62,639 nt of DNA from NCBI GenBank assembly GCA_017428765.1, contig JAFRQF010000009.1:1-62639 (forward strand). Direction: 5' to 3'. The position numbers and the translations under genes are program-made. The DNA comes from Erysipelotrichaceae bacterium. Lineage in GTDB: Bacteria > Bacillota_I > Bacilli_A > Erysipelotrichales > Erysipelotrichaceae. The notes under the pieces were generated by a model. It was not told the origin of the DNA and ran no database searches. It was given only the letters and a program-made list of their open reading frames with translations. Below are positions 45,808 to 53,952 of this stretch, piece by piece. The first letter of the stretch is position 1. Every line of letters begins with the position of its first letter.

Positions 45808-46326
45808 ATGAACAGCTATAACGAAAAGAAGAATTCCTATGTCAGAAAACAGTTATTGAATACACTGCTGGAAATGCTGAAAACCAAGAGCCTTGATGAT
45901 ATCATCATCAACGATCTGGTTGATAAAGCGGGTGTAAGCAGAGTCTCCTTTTACCGCAATTATACCGACAAGAGAGACATTCTCGTTCAGGAAGAAAAGA
46001 GACTGTTCGGTCAATGGAACAGGGACTACGAAACAAGGAATTCCGATCATTCCCTGGATTTCACAGAGGAGATCCTGAATTATTACAAAAGAAATTCTGT
46101 TTTCTATCTGGCCCTGTATAAGGCAGGGCTTTCAGATATCGTTATGGATACAATCCTCTCTTCAGCAGACATCAAAGATGATGATCCGAATCCGATCGCC
46201 TATCTGAAGTCTTCTATCAGCTATCTCATCTACGGATGGGTCCATGAATGGATGAAAAGAGGTATGCAGGAGTCAGGAACAGAACTGTCGCAGATGATCA
46301 AACAGTCAAATAATTTAAATAAATAA
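45808..46326 (+). CDS. TetR/AcrR-family regulator 1
   Basis: 172 residues. The N-terminal TetR HTH carries DLVDKAGVSRVSFYRNYTDKRDI (given here as adjoining halves DLVDKAGVSR and VSFYRNYTDK), and the C-terminal domain ends with YGWVHEWMKRGMQESGTE. It is clearly a paralogue of regulator 2 at 48829, with an almost identical C-terminus. It is divergent from the small protein and hydrolase, with a palindromic operator between, so it most likely represses them. The start at 45808 was chosen from alignment of the two copies; GGAGG is 13 bases upstream, rather far. Confidence 0.9.
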   Translation: MNSYNEKKNSYVRKQLLNTLLEMLKTKSLDDIIINDLVDKAGVSRVSFYRNYTDKRDILVQEEKRLFGQWNRDYETRNSDHSLDFTEEILNYYKRNSVFYLALYKAGLSDIVMDTILSSADIKDDDPNPIAYLKSSISYLIYGWVHEWMKRGMQESGTELSQMIKQSNNLNK

Positions 46327-46605
46327 AAAAGAACCTATTCACTTGAAATAGATTCTTGGAAAATGCTCTGCTGCCTTAGGGGCTACAAAAGCAAACTTTT
46401 TGCCCTTTTCAGCCTGTTGAATACGACCTTAAAAGAGATATTGCTTATCTAAGTACATAATAACATGAAATCAATGAATTTCAATATACCCAGATAGTAC
46501 TTTTATGACAGGAAAAAGCGTTCGTAAACGTCCATACAAAATATTTTTGTACAGACCCAAAGGGTCATAGAGGTATTGCTCAAAACTCCTTCCTATAATC
46601 CTCCT
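46326..46605 (-). ncRNA. Small-RNA-like element B3
   Basis: Minus strand: -35 TTGAAA (46479-46484), 16-base spacer, -10 TATTAT (46457-46462). The hairpin is GGGC-AAAAG-TTTG-CTTTT-GCCC, differing in sequence from B1/B2 but keeping the fold. The end block is diverged to AAGGCAGCA. Terminator AAGAATCTATT/AATAGGTTCTT with T6 lies at about 46326-46356. The AAGCGTTCGTAAACGTCC block is kept at 46516-46533 (plus strand). It follows the stop of the pectin-acetylesterase-like gene by a few bases and fills the gap to TetR 1. Confidence 0.5.
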
Positions 46606-46607
46606 TA

Positions 46608-47762
46608 TCAGTATTCCTTATTTACAAGATCAACGCCGTAATCCTTGAGATTTCCGTTGATGCAGTCATTCAGCCATCCGGCAACCGACTGTCCCTGCTG
46701 CTCAAAAGGAAGCCATACAACAGGTGTCGAGATGATGGTGTGAGCGGTTAGATTTCTCGGATCGTCATACCAGGCAACACCGTCAAAGATGAACAGACTG
46801 ACTCCGGTTTCCTGGAACAGAGGAATATTCTTTTTCAAAGTCTCCTGAAATTCATCACCCTGCACTTCATCAACATCGTTCTGCATTGATAATCCATTCT
46901 GCAGAGAATGTTGGACTTTGGCGAGATCTCCGTCTCTGGTGGAACAGTCAAACATCAGATGGATACCATCACCATATTTCTCATGTAATGAACGCAAGCA
47001 GTCTAATGTCAGATTGTCTGTAGTAAGTTTATCTGAAATCTCTTTCGGAGTTACCCAGACATTTTCTGCCACATCTCTCCACCCATCATATTCAATCAAA
47101 GATGCATCTACCAGTACATTCTTGCTTGCTGCATTCGGGAAGTAATTGGTATAGACATCATCGGACAGCAATGCTGTTGCAAATCCGCCTGCAGAATAGC
47201 CTGTCACCAATACTGTATCTGCGTTTTCGATACCTGCCTTCTCTATGATTTCCTGCATGGCAAGAGTATAGTTGTTATAACCGTTATGGTAAAGGATCTT
47301 TTCCTTGCCATCGGCATCAACGTAATGAAACTCTCCCGTTCCGGAATGGAAGTCTCCTGTCGCATAAGGGAACAGTATCAGAGTCCAGTTTTCGAAAGGG
47401 CTTCCCTCAACATCAGATGCCAGGCCGCCCATATTCATCGTTACATTTGCCAGATAATCAGGCCATACTTCTTTCGTATTGTAAGTGTCTTCTCTGGCAC
47501 TGAGTTCATCAACGGAAACACCGCCTCCGGCAAAGTAGATCATCACTTTGTTTTCAGATCCCTTTTTGAACAAGGCATGATAGGAATGTCCTTCGGAATC
47601 CTTCATCGCCTTGTCGGAAACACGGTACCATTTGCCTACTGTTGGATTTTCTTTTATTTCCGGATAGTTCACCACAAACTTGATCACACATCCGGCAATG
47701 ATCAGTGCGATCACAAGCAGGATCCCGAGGATCTTGCCGATTTTCTTTATGACTTTCTTCAT
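46608..47762 (-). CDS. Pectin acetylesterase/Notum-like hydrolase, membrane-anchored
   Basis: 384 residues. An N-terminal transmembrane helix (about 8-30) is followed by an alpha/beta-hydrolase domain of the PAE family: IYFAGGGVS oxyanion region (about 75-83), GYSAGGFATALL nucleophile (about 188-199) and a C-terminal His in LTAHTI. The family removes acyl groups from carbohydrates or proteins; here it acts outside the cell. It lies four bases after the upstream hydrolase gene, forming the two-gene effector part of TetR module 2. Confidence 0.82.
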   Translation of the reverse strand: MKKVIKKIGKILGILLVIALIIAGCVIKFVVNYPEIKENPTVGKWYRVSDKAMKDSEGHSYHALFKKGSENKVMIYFAGGGVSVDELSAREDTYNTKEVWPDYLANVTMNMGGLASDVEGSPFENWTLILFPYATGDFHSGTGEFHYVDADGKEKILYHNGYNNYTLAMQEIIEKAGIENADTVLVTGYSAGGFATALLSDDVYTNYFPNAASKNVLVDASLIEYDGWRDVAENVWVTPKEISDKLTTDNLTLDCLRSLHEKYGDGIHLMFDCSTRDGDLAKVQHSLQNGLSMQNDVDEVQGDEFQETLKKNIPLFQETGVSLFIFDGVAWYDDPRNLTAHTIISTPVVWLPFEQQGQSVAGWLNDCINGNLKDYGVDLVNKEY

Positions 47763-47766
47763 TTTT

Positions 47767-48723
47767 CTATTCTCCTAAATTAATTCTCTGATCCTGATAG
47801 AGCGGATTGTTCAGTAGTTCAGGATCATCGCCTGTAAATGCCTTGGCTGCTTCTGCATCGTTCTGCAGCTGCCATCTGAACCAGGCCATGACATAGCCTC
47901 CGGCAGAATACATCATATGATCGTGATCCGTGCCGGTACGTCTGGCCATTGCCTTAGGTTCCGTAATCTTGTCATACTGTTCATTCAGCAATTCCAGCGG
48001 AATGACTGTCTCTGTTTCAAATTCTCCCTCTGTGCCTGCAAAGATCAGGATCGGACACTTCACCAGTGAAGAATCATAGGAATAATCCGTTGCCAGTGCG
48101 GTCATATATTCACTGACAGGAGACAAAGCGACAGCGGATTTTATATACTTCGCTTCTTCATATCCGGTCAGCACGTTGAATACGCCTGCCCCTCCCTGCG
48201 AGAAGCCTGTTAATCCGATATTGTCCAAATCGATCTTATGATAGAAAACGCTTTTTTCATCCTCATTAAGCGCCAGCATATCATTCAACACTTTCACTGT
48301 AGTCTTTCCTGTCCCGGTTCCTTTGTCCTGCGTTCCGACAACGATGAATCCCCAGGAAGCATACATCTTAAACTGAGGCTCGTATTTTGTCGTCTTCCCG
48401 CCTGTACCGTTCATGACCAGAATCATCGGATACGCTTTATCGGATGTTTCCAGTTCTTCCGGATAAAAGACCGATACCTTTTTGATCGGATCTTCCTCCT
48501 TGAAGGTCGTTTTCTTGACTTTCAGATCTGTACCCAAAAGATACTTTGATTCCAATTCTCCGCCAGTTTCGATTTCTTTATTGTATCCGTCTTTGATATC
48601 CGCTTTGTTATCAGCATAAAGATATAAAATTCCTAAAACCGTTGCTATTGCCACAGGAATTGATATAAGCACAATCATTACTTTCTTCCATTTCTTCATT
48701 TTCGGTTTATTGCTGTTTTTCAT
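47767..48723 (-). CDS. Membrane-anchored alpha/beta hydrolase (module 2)
   Basis: 318 residues. A Lys-rich N-terminus and one transmembrane helix (about 14-33) precede a dienelactone/chlorophyllase-like hydrolase domain with nucleophile GFSQGGAG (about 168-175), an Asp/Glu region in FAGTEGEFETE and His in GTDHDHMMYS. AAGGAG precedes the ATG. It is divergent from TetR 2 and cotranscribed with the PAE-like gene. Substrate unknown, presumably an acylated glycan or ester. Confidence 0.85.
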   Translation of the reverse strand: MKNSNKPKMKKWKKVMIVLISIPVAIATVLGILYLYADNKADIKDGYNKEIETGGELESKYLLGTDLKVKKTTFKEEDPIKKVSVFYPEELETSDKAYPMILVMNGTGGKTTKYEPQFKMYASWGFIVVGTQDKGTGTGKTTVKVLNDMLALNEDEKSVFYHKIDLDNIGLTGFSQGGAGVFNVLTGYEEAKYIKSAVALSPVSEYMTALATDYSYDSSLVKCPILIFAGTEGEFETETVIPLELLNEQYDKITEPKAMARRTGTDHDHMMYSAGGYVMAWFRWQLQNDAEAAKAFTGDDPELLNNPLYQDQRINLGE

Positions 48724-48755
48724 GTCTCATCACTCCTTGACTTCAAGACAATACA

Positions 48756-48805
48756 ATTGTATCATCTAAATGGAGATGCAACAATGGTTTCACCCAAAAT
48801 GAAAC
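48756..48805. promoter_or_regulatory. Promoter and TetR operator of module 2
   Basis: Minus-strand -35 TTGTTG (48779-48784), 17-base spacer, -10 TACAAT (48756-48761). Palindrome GTTTCA-N7-TGAAAC at 48787-48805 abuts the -35, with the same half-sites as module 1. The TTGTATCATCT repeat occurs at 48757 and, with one change, at 48818. Confidence 0.75.
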
Positions 48806-48828
48806 AGAATGGAGGGTATGTATCATCT

Positions 48829-49338
48829 ATGAATTCATATAATGAAAAGAAGAATACATTCGTCAGAAAACAATTATTGAATACATTAATGGAGATGCTG
48901 AAAGAAAAAAGGATAGAAGACATCGTCATATCCGATCTGATTGAAAAAGCAGGAGTCGGCAGAGTGTCTTTCTATCGCAATTATTCCTCCAAGGAAGATA
49001 TCCTGATCCAGGAAGAAAGAAGGCTGTTTCAGATATGGAACGATGACTACAACGCAAGAAACACAAATAACGATCTTGATTTCAACGAAGAATTATTGAA
49101 TTATTACAAGAACCATTCCGATTTCTATCTGACTCTTTATAATTCCGGTCTTGAAAGCATCATCATGAATACCATCATCTCTTCCATGAAGATATCTGAA
49201 GACGACGCCAATCCTGTGGCCTATTTGAAGTCGTCTATCGCATACATGATCTATGGATGGGTACACGAATGGATGAAACGGGGGATGCAGGAATCAGGAA
49301 CGGAGCTGTCGGAGATGATCAGACAGGCACAGAAATAA
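48829..49338 (+). CDS. TetR/AcrR-family regulator 2
   Basis: 169 residues, strongly similar to regulator 1 (shared NSYNEKKN start, KAGV-RVSFYRNY HTH and YGWVHEWMKRGMQESGTELS C-terminus). It presumably recognises the same GTTTCA/TGAAAC operator, so cross-regulation between the two modules is expected. The start was aligned to that of regulator 1; in-frame ATGs further upstream fall inside the operator. Its 3' end lies 14 bases from the end of the shortened rhaB gene. Confidence 0.9.
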   Translation: MNSYNEKKNTFVRKQLLNTLMEMLKEKRIEDIVISDLIEKAGVGRVSFYRNYSSKEDILIQEERRLFQIWNDDYNARNTNNDLDFNEELLNYYKNHSDFYLTLYNSGLESIIMNTIISSMKISEDDANPVAYLKSSIAYMIYGWVHEWMKRGMQESGTELSEMIRQAQK

Positions 49339-49352
49339 AAAACACTTAATCA

Positions 49353-50612
49353 TTATAATTGTATTTTAAGATTGCCTATAGCGGTAGCTTCGATCGGAAG
49401 CACGATGACTTGCTTGCCTGTCGCTTCTTGAGTCAGCCTGTTGAGGAACTGATTCCTGGCTCCTCCGCCCACGATATACAGTTTCGAATATGACTTTCCG
49501 GTATTATGTTCCAGCTCTTCGATGGCCTGTTTGTAGGATAAGGCTAAAGACTTGAAAGCACAGCGGAAGTAGTCATATCTGCTTTCCGGTTTTACGGATA
49601 ACAATGAATCAAAGGCGGATTTCATGCTGGCAGGTGAAAGAAGCGATTCATGATTCGCATCCAGCACTTCCTCATAGCCACTTTCTTCTGCCTTCAGTAC
49701 GATATCAGAGATCTTTTCATCCGGACAGAGTTCCTTTTGAAGTTCATTGACGATCCACATGCCCATGATGTTCTTCTGATAGCGGTTGTAGCCGACACCG
49801 CCCTCGTTGGAATAGTTGGCTTTCATGGAACTCTCATCCGTGATCGGCTTCTCTGTCTTGACACCCAGCAGTGACCAGGTCCCTGAGGAGATGTATAATT
49901 CATTGCCCTCCATCGGAATGCCTTCCACGGCAGATCCAGTATCGTGAGTCGCACACAGGACGACCTTGATTCCTTCATAATCGCCGAGATACTCTCCCGG
50001 CCGATAGAGATCAGCGAAGAGATGTTTCGGCAGACTAAGTCTTTCGACAATCTCTTTATCAAAGTTGAGAGTATTGTGATCGATCATGCCGGTGGTCGTG
50101 GCGTTGGTGAACTCCTTCTTTTTGACTCCCGTCAGTTTATACAGGAGATATTCGGGAACCATCAGGAAATCACTCGCACCCTCAAGCCTTCCTCGTTTCT
50201 TATCATCATAGAGCTGATAGATCGTATTGAACGGTTGAAACTGACAGCCGGTATGTTGATAGAGCTCCTCAAAAGGAATGATCGAATGAACTTCATCGAT
50301 CACTTTCTCCGTCCTGGCATCCCGGTAGGCATAGACCGGATAGACTTCCTCATCGCCTTTCATCAGGACATAATCCACGCCCCAGGTATCGATGGAAAGG
50401 GATCCGACATCGTATTTCTGTTTTGCGATACCGATTCCCGCTTTGACTTCTTTAAGCAGATGATCGATATCCCATATGAGATGACCGTTTTCTTCCTTCA
50501 CGCCGTTGTGAAAACGGTAGACCTCTTCCGTCTTTATTCTGTTATCTTCGAGCCAGCCTACGATATGCCGTCCGGAAGAGGCGCCGATGTCAATGGCCAG
50601 AGCGTACTTCAT
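49353..50612 (-). CDS. rhaB: L-rhamnulokinase, C-terminally shortened
   Basis: FGGY-family kinase that phosphorylates L-rhamnulose at O1. Recognisable: DIGASSGRHIVGW at the N-terminus, IDTWGVDYVLM, the CATHDTGSAVEGIP motif, SSGTWSLLG, and YIVGGGARNQFLNRLTQEAT near the end. The protein stops at residue 419 right after PIEATAIGNLKIQL, where intact RhaB enzymes continue for about 50-70 residues. The break is next to the TetR 2 gene, so insertion of that module may have cut the gene. Activity is uncertain. The ATG overlaps the rhaD stop by one base. Confidence 0.88.
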   Translation of the reverse strand: MKYALAIDIGASSGRHIVGWLEDNRIKTEEVYRFHNGVKEENGHLIWDIDHLLKEVKAGIGIAKQKYDVGSLSIDTWGVDYVLMKGDEEVYPVYAYRDARTEKVIDEVHSIIPFEELYQHTGCQFQPFNTIYQLYDDKKRGRLEGASDFLMVPEYLLYKLTGVKKKEFTNATTTGMIDHNTLNFDKEIVERLSLPKHLFADLYRPGEYLGDYEGIKVVLCATHDTGSAVEGIPMEGNELYISSGTWSLLGVKTEKPITDESSMKANYSNEGGVGYNRYQKNIMGMWIVNELQKELCPDEKISDIVLKAEESGYEEVLDANHESLLSPASMKSAFDSLLSVKPESRYDYFRCAFKSLALSYKQAIEELEHNTGKSYSKLYIVGGGARNQFLNRLTQEATGKQVIVLPIEATAIGNLKIQL

Positions 50613-51454
50613 TATTTTCTGCCGATCCTGCCGTCGACTCTTTCATAAAGGCAGGATTCATCCAGTTTCACATTGGAGGCGGGTTCGATCTCCCGGAAGC
50701 CTTCCGGCGTGATCGTCTGCAGTTTTCTGTCGGAAACCGACATGACCTTTAACAGGATCTCGGCAGCTTTCTCCACCGCATGCATCAGGCCGAAGGCTTC
50801 ATCGAAGTCATGGCCGCAGGCGAACATGCCGTGATGGAACCAGACAGCGACATCCTTCGTCTTCATGATCTCGCAGGTCTTGACTGCGATCTCTCTGCCG
50901 CCGGGGACCATCCACTCCACTGTACCGATGCCTTTCGGGAAGATAATCGGACATTCCGTCATCATTTCCCAGATCTCTCTGGTGAAGATCTGATCGTCAC
51001 AGGGCAGCAGGAAGGTCAGAGCGATCGTATTTGCCGGATGGCAGTGGTAGACAACTCTCATTTCCGGGTCTCTCTGTTTGAGGACTTCCAGATTCATCAG
51101 GTGGGTCGGAAGCTCGCTGGTCGGTCTGCCGCCGTTGACAAGTCCGAAAACGATCTGATATTTCGTGCCGTCCTCATTCACTCTGATGATGGCGACATTG
51201 TCTTCAAAATCCAGTTCCACATTGCGGAAATACTTGCCGGAACCGGTCATCATGAAATATTCGTTCTTCAGATCAGGTACTTCTGTTCCGATCTCTCTCC
51301 ATTCGGCGTTTTCATCTAACAGATCTCTGATTTCCTCGACTTCTTCATCCCTCATTCTGTAGGAAAGATTGCCGCCGTTTCTTTCATGCCAGCCCTGGGC
51401 ATAACCGTCGGAACAAAGCTTTGTAAAATCTCTGACTAATCTGGTATCCATCAT
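50612..51454 (-). CDS. rhaD: Rhamnulose-1-phosphate aldolase
   Basis: Class II zinc aldolase of 280 residues that cleaves L-rhamnulose-1-phosphate to dihydroxyacetone phosphate and lactaldehyde. Landmarks: WHERNGGNLSYR, MTGSGKYFRN, zinc ligands in YHCHPANTIALT (about 137-148) and WFHHGMFACG. A second ATG one codon on is as good a start. It lies directly between rhaA and rhaB without gaps, the standard isomerase-aldolase-kinase set. Confidence 0.96.
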   Translation of the reverse strand: MMDTRLVRDFTKLCSDGYAQGWHERNGGNLSYRMRDEEVEEIRDLLDENAEWREIGTEVPDLKNEYFMMTGSGKYFRNVELDFEDNVAIIRVNEDGTKYQIVFGLVNGGRPTSELPTHLMNLEVLKQRDPEMRVVYHCHPANTIALTFLLPCDDQIFTREIWEMMTECPIIFPKGIGTVEWMVPGGREIAVKTCEIMKTKDVAVWFHHGMFACGHDFDEAFGLMHAVEKAAEILLKVMSVSDRKLQTITPEGFREIEPASNVKLDESCLYERVDGRIGRK

Positions 51455-52708
51455 TCATCCTCTCTTTGAAAGAACTTCTCTTTCATATCTTTCTACTTCG
51501 CTAAACCATTCACCGTCTTTCGGTCTGCCGCAGGACTCGCAATACGCATCCCATACATCGTTGAACGGCATTGTCTTGAGTTCTTCCTGAACGACCATCA
51601 GTTTGGAAAAGTTCTGCTCATCCTGAAGCTCCTTCAGTTCATCCACAGGCTGCAGCAATGCATACAATAATGCCTTCTGCAGGTTCCGGTAACCCGTCAC
51701 CCAGGCGGAAATTCTGTTGATCGACGCATCGAAGTAGTCCAGAGCGATATCCACTTTATCGACACCGCATCTGACGATCTCTCTGGCGATCTCCTTGGTC
51801 TCGTCATCGAATAATACGACATGGTCGGAATCCCATCTGACAGGTCTTGTGACATGCAAAGCGATCTCATCAAAGAATGTCAGCAGTGCCGGGATCTTGT
51901 CGGAAACAACTTCGGTCGGATGATAGTGACCGTTGTCCATCAGAGGAATACACTTATCCTTATTGAAAGCCGCATAGCTCAGAGTAAATTCTGCACTTCC
52001 TGTTGTATATGATTCCACACCGATACCGAAGGTCTTGGATTCGACACAGGGTTTAACCTTTTTGAAATCAAAAGGTTCACTTAAGATCTGATCGATACTG
52101 TCTCTGTATCTTTCCCTGGGTCCCAGTCTGTCGCCCGGAATATCCTTGAAACCGTCGCCGGTCCAGATATTCATGACACACTTCTCACCCAGCTGCTCAG
52201 CAAGATAATTGGAAATACGGATGCAGGCTTTTCCATGATCGATCCAGAACTTTCTGGTTTCTTCATTCGCTGAAGACAACGTTAAAGGATCGCACTTCTC
52301 ATGGGAGAAAAAAGTCGGATTGAAGTCGCATCCCAGTCCCCTGGCCTTGCAGAAATCGACCCACTTCCGGAAATGCTTCGGTTCCAGTTTGTCCCTGTCG
52401 GCCCAGTCACCGTCTTCAAAGACGGCGTAGGATGCATGCAGATTCATCTTCGGTCTGCCCGGGATCAGTTTCATGACCTCATCCAGGTCAGCCATCAGTT
52501 CTTCCGGTGTCGATGCTCTGCCCGGATAGTTGCCGGTCGTCTGAATGCCTCCGGTAAGAGGCTTGTTGGGATCGGTATCAAAACCTCTGACATCGTCTCC
52601 CTGCCAGCAGTGCAGGGATATCGAAACATCCTTCAGTGTTTCAATCGCTTTTTCGGTATCGATTCCCAGATCCTGATATCTTTTCTTTGCGGCTTCGTAG
52701 TTGTTCAT
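51455..52708 (-). CDS. rhaA: L-rhamnose isomerase
   Basis: 417 residues, the normal length, converting L-rhamnose to L-rhamnulose in the cytoplasm. It starts NNYEAAKKRYQDLGID and contains the RhaA signatures SISLHCWQGDDVRGF and LDNGHYHP-type metal-site segment (here LMDNGHYHPTE), with WDSDHVVLFDDE further on. AAGGAT lies upstream. It is followed without a gap by rhaD; upstream is a 51-residue membrane ORF. Confidence 0.97.
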   Translation of the reverse strand: MNNYEAAKKRYQDLGIDTEKAIETLKDVSISLHCWQGDDVRGFDTDPNKPLTGGIQTTGNYPGRASTPEELMADLDEVMKLIPGRPKMNLHASYAVFEDGDWADRDKLEPKHFRKWVDFCKARGLGCDFNPTFFSHEKCDPLTLSSANEETRKFWIDHGKACIRISNYLAEQLGEKCVMNIWTGDGFKDIPGDRLGPRERYRDSIDQILSEPFDFKKVKPCVESKTFGIGVESYTTGSAEFTLSYAAFNKDKCIPLMDNGHYHPTEVVSDKIPALLTFFDEIALHVTRPVRWDSDHVVLFDDETKEIAREIVRCGVDKVDIALDYFDASINRISAWVTGYRNLQKALLYALLQPVDELKELQDEQNFSKLMVVQEELKTMPFNDVWDAYCESCGRPKDGEWFSEVERYEREVLSKRG

Positions 52709-52735
52709 ATTTATCCTTTCTTTCTCAATAGAGAT

Positions 52736-52891
52736 CTATATTCTTTCAAGAAAGTCGAATGCTTTCTTTAGCGTTTTCTTTGTGTAGTTGTTTTGTGCAG
52801 CAGGCTTAATTGAAAGAAAAAACAGCAGACCTGCAATGAGAACAACGATAGGCAGTATTATTATTCCTATCACTTTCAACACTTTCTTCAT
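52736..52891 (-). CDS. Small membrane protein (51 residues) in the rhamnoside operon
   Basis: One hydrophobic helix (KVLKVIGIIILPIVVLIAGL) follows a short basic start, then a charged tail. AAAGG is about seven bases upstream of the ATG. The N-terminus resembles the membrane anchors of the hydrolases at 46.6-48.7 kb, so it could be a leftover anchor of a lost hydrolase or a genuine small protein. It lies between the GH43-like gene and rhaA. Confidence 0.55.
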   Translation of the reverse strand: MKKVLKVIGIIILPIVVLIAGLLFFLSIKPAAQNNYTKKTLKKAFDFLERI

Positions 52892-52905
52892 ATCCTGACC
52901 TTTCT

Positions 52906-53952
52906 TCAGTTGTAATCTTCAATCTTCCATTCATCATGCCAGAAGATCTTCGGTCTGCCCTTTTCAAATATGACAGGTAGCCAGACATAGGCTGCCTTTG
53001 ATGTATTCTCTTTTGGTAGATCAAGGCTCTTCATGATCGACAACGCTTCTTCTGTTTTACCTAGATGATAGAGATGAAAAACATCTCTAACGTTTTCATA
53101 AGGGATATGCATCGCATCGACCAGCCAGCGGTCTGCCATGGCGATATACAGGTCTTTTTTGTTCTGTACCTTGAACACGCATGAGATCTGGGAATGGAAC
53201 GATGTATTCGAATCATCGTTGACGTGCGGGCTCCCTAGAACGGTGAACGGTCCATGGTAATCATCTGCTGAAGCCGTTTCACTTGGATTGGGATAATATC
53301 CGCTTGTGCCGCTGGTGATCAGATAATGAATACCGTTCCTTGTAAAATGTGCCGGAGCCTCCCTGACGTATGGAACTCCTTCAGGATGAGGAAAGTGAAC
53401 CGAATAACTATCCTTTACATCGAGAAAGTTATCGCTAAGATCAGCGCAGATCAGATCGCTGTGGACTCTTTCAAAATACCAGTATCCGTTCCCCTCTTCA
53501 TCGACCGCCAGATCGAAATCGCCGCAGTTCATGCCATAAGGATGAAAATGTTCTTTTACGATCTCATAGGGACCCAGCAGTCTCTCTGCTGTCAGGATCG
53601 TCATAGACTGCGAACCGTCCTTCTCCATGATCTTCAGATAGCAGACATACCTGCCTGTTTTCTGATTGTAGAGAATATGGGGACGGTCCATGCAGCTTTT
53701 TGAATTCAGGGTGCTGTCTTCATCCTGTACAGCAGAAATGATGATTCCATCATCTTTCCAGTTGTAAAGATCTTGCGAAGAATAACATCTTACGCCGTTG
53801 TGCCAGATGCCGTTGATTCCGTCTGTGTACTCCTTGTTCTCTCCGATCCAGTAATAAGTGTTGTTTTCATAATACATGTATCCGCCATGTGCCTGGATCG
53901 GCTTGCCTTCTGTATCAAGCCAGGTCTCTCCCGGACGGAAACTTGAATACAT
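52906..53952 (-). CDS. GH43-like beta-propeller glycoside hydrolase
   Basis: 348 residues. The N-terminal IQAHGGYMYYENNTYYWIGE matches the AHGG-type start of GH43 enzymes, and RPHILYNQKTGRYV, NCGDFDLAVDEEGNGYWYFE and YYLITSGTSG-like blade repeats follow. No signal peptide, so it is intracellular. It could remove arabinose, galactose or xylose from rhamnose-containing glycosides. The start ATG overlaps the esterase stop (TGATG) with GGGGG seven bases upstream. Confidence 0.82.
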   Translation of the reverse strand: MYSSFRPGETWLDTEGKPIQAHGGYMYYENNTYYWIGENKEYTDGINGIWHNGVRCYSSQDLYNWKDDGIIISAVQDEDSTLNSKSCMDRPHILYNQKTGRYVCYLKIMEKDGSQSMTILTAERLLGPYEIVKEHFHPYGMNCGDFDLAVDEEGNGYWYFERVHSDLICADLSDNFLDVKDSYSVHFPHPEGVPYVREAPAHFTRNGIHYLITSGTSGYYPNPSETASADDYHGPFTVLGSPHVNDDSNTSFHSQISCVFKVQNKKDLYIAMADRWLVDAMHIPYENVRDVFHLYHLGKTEEALSIMKSLDLPKENTSKAAYVWLPVIFEKGRPKIFWHDEWKIEDYN

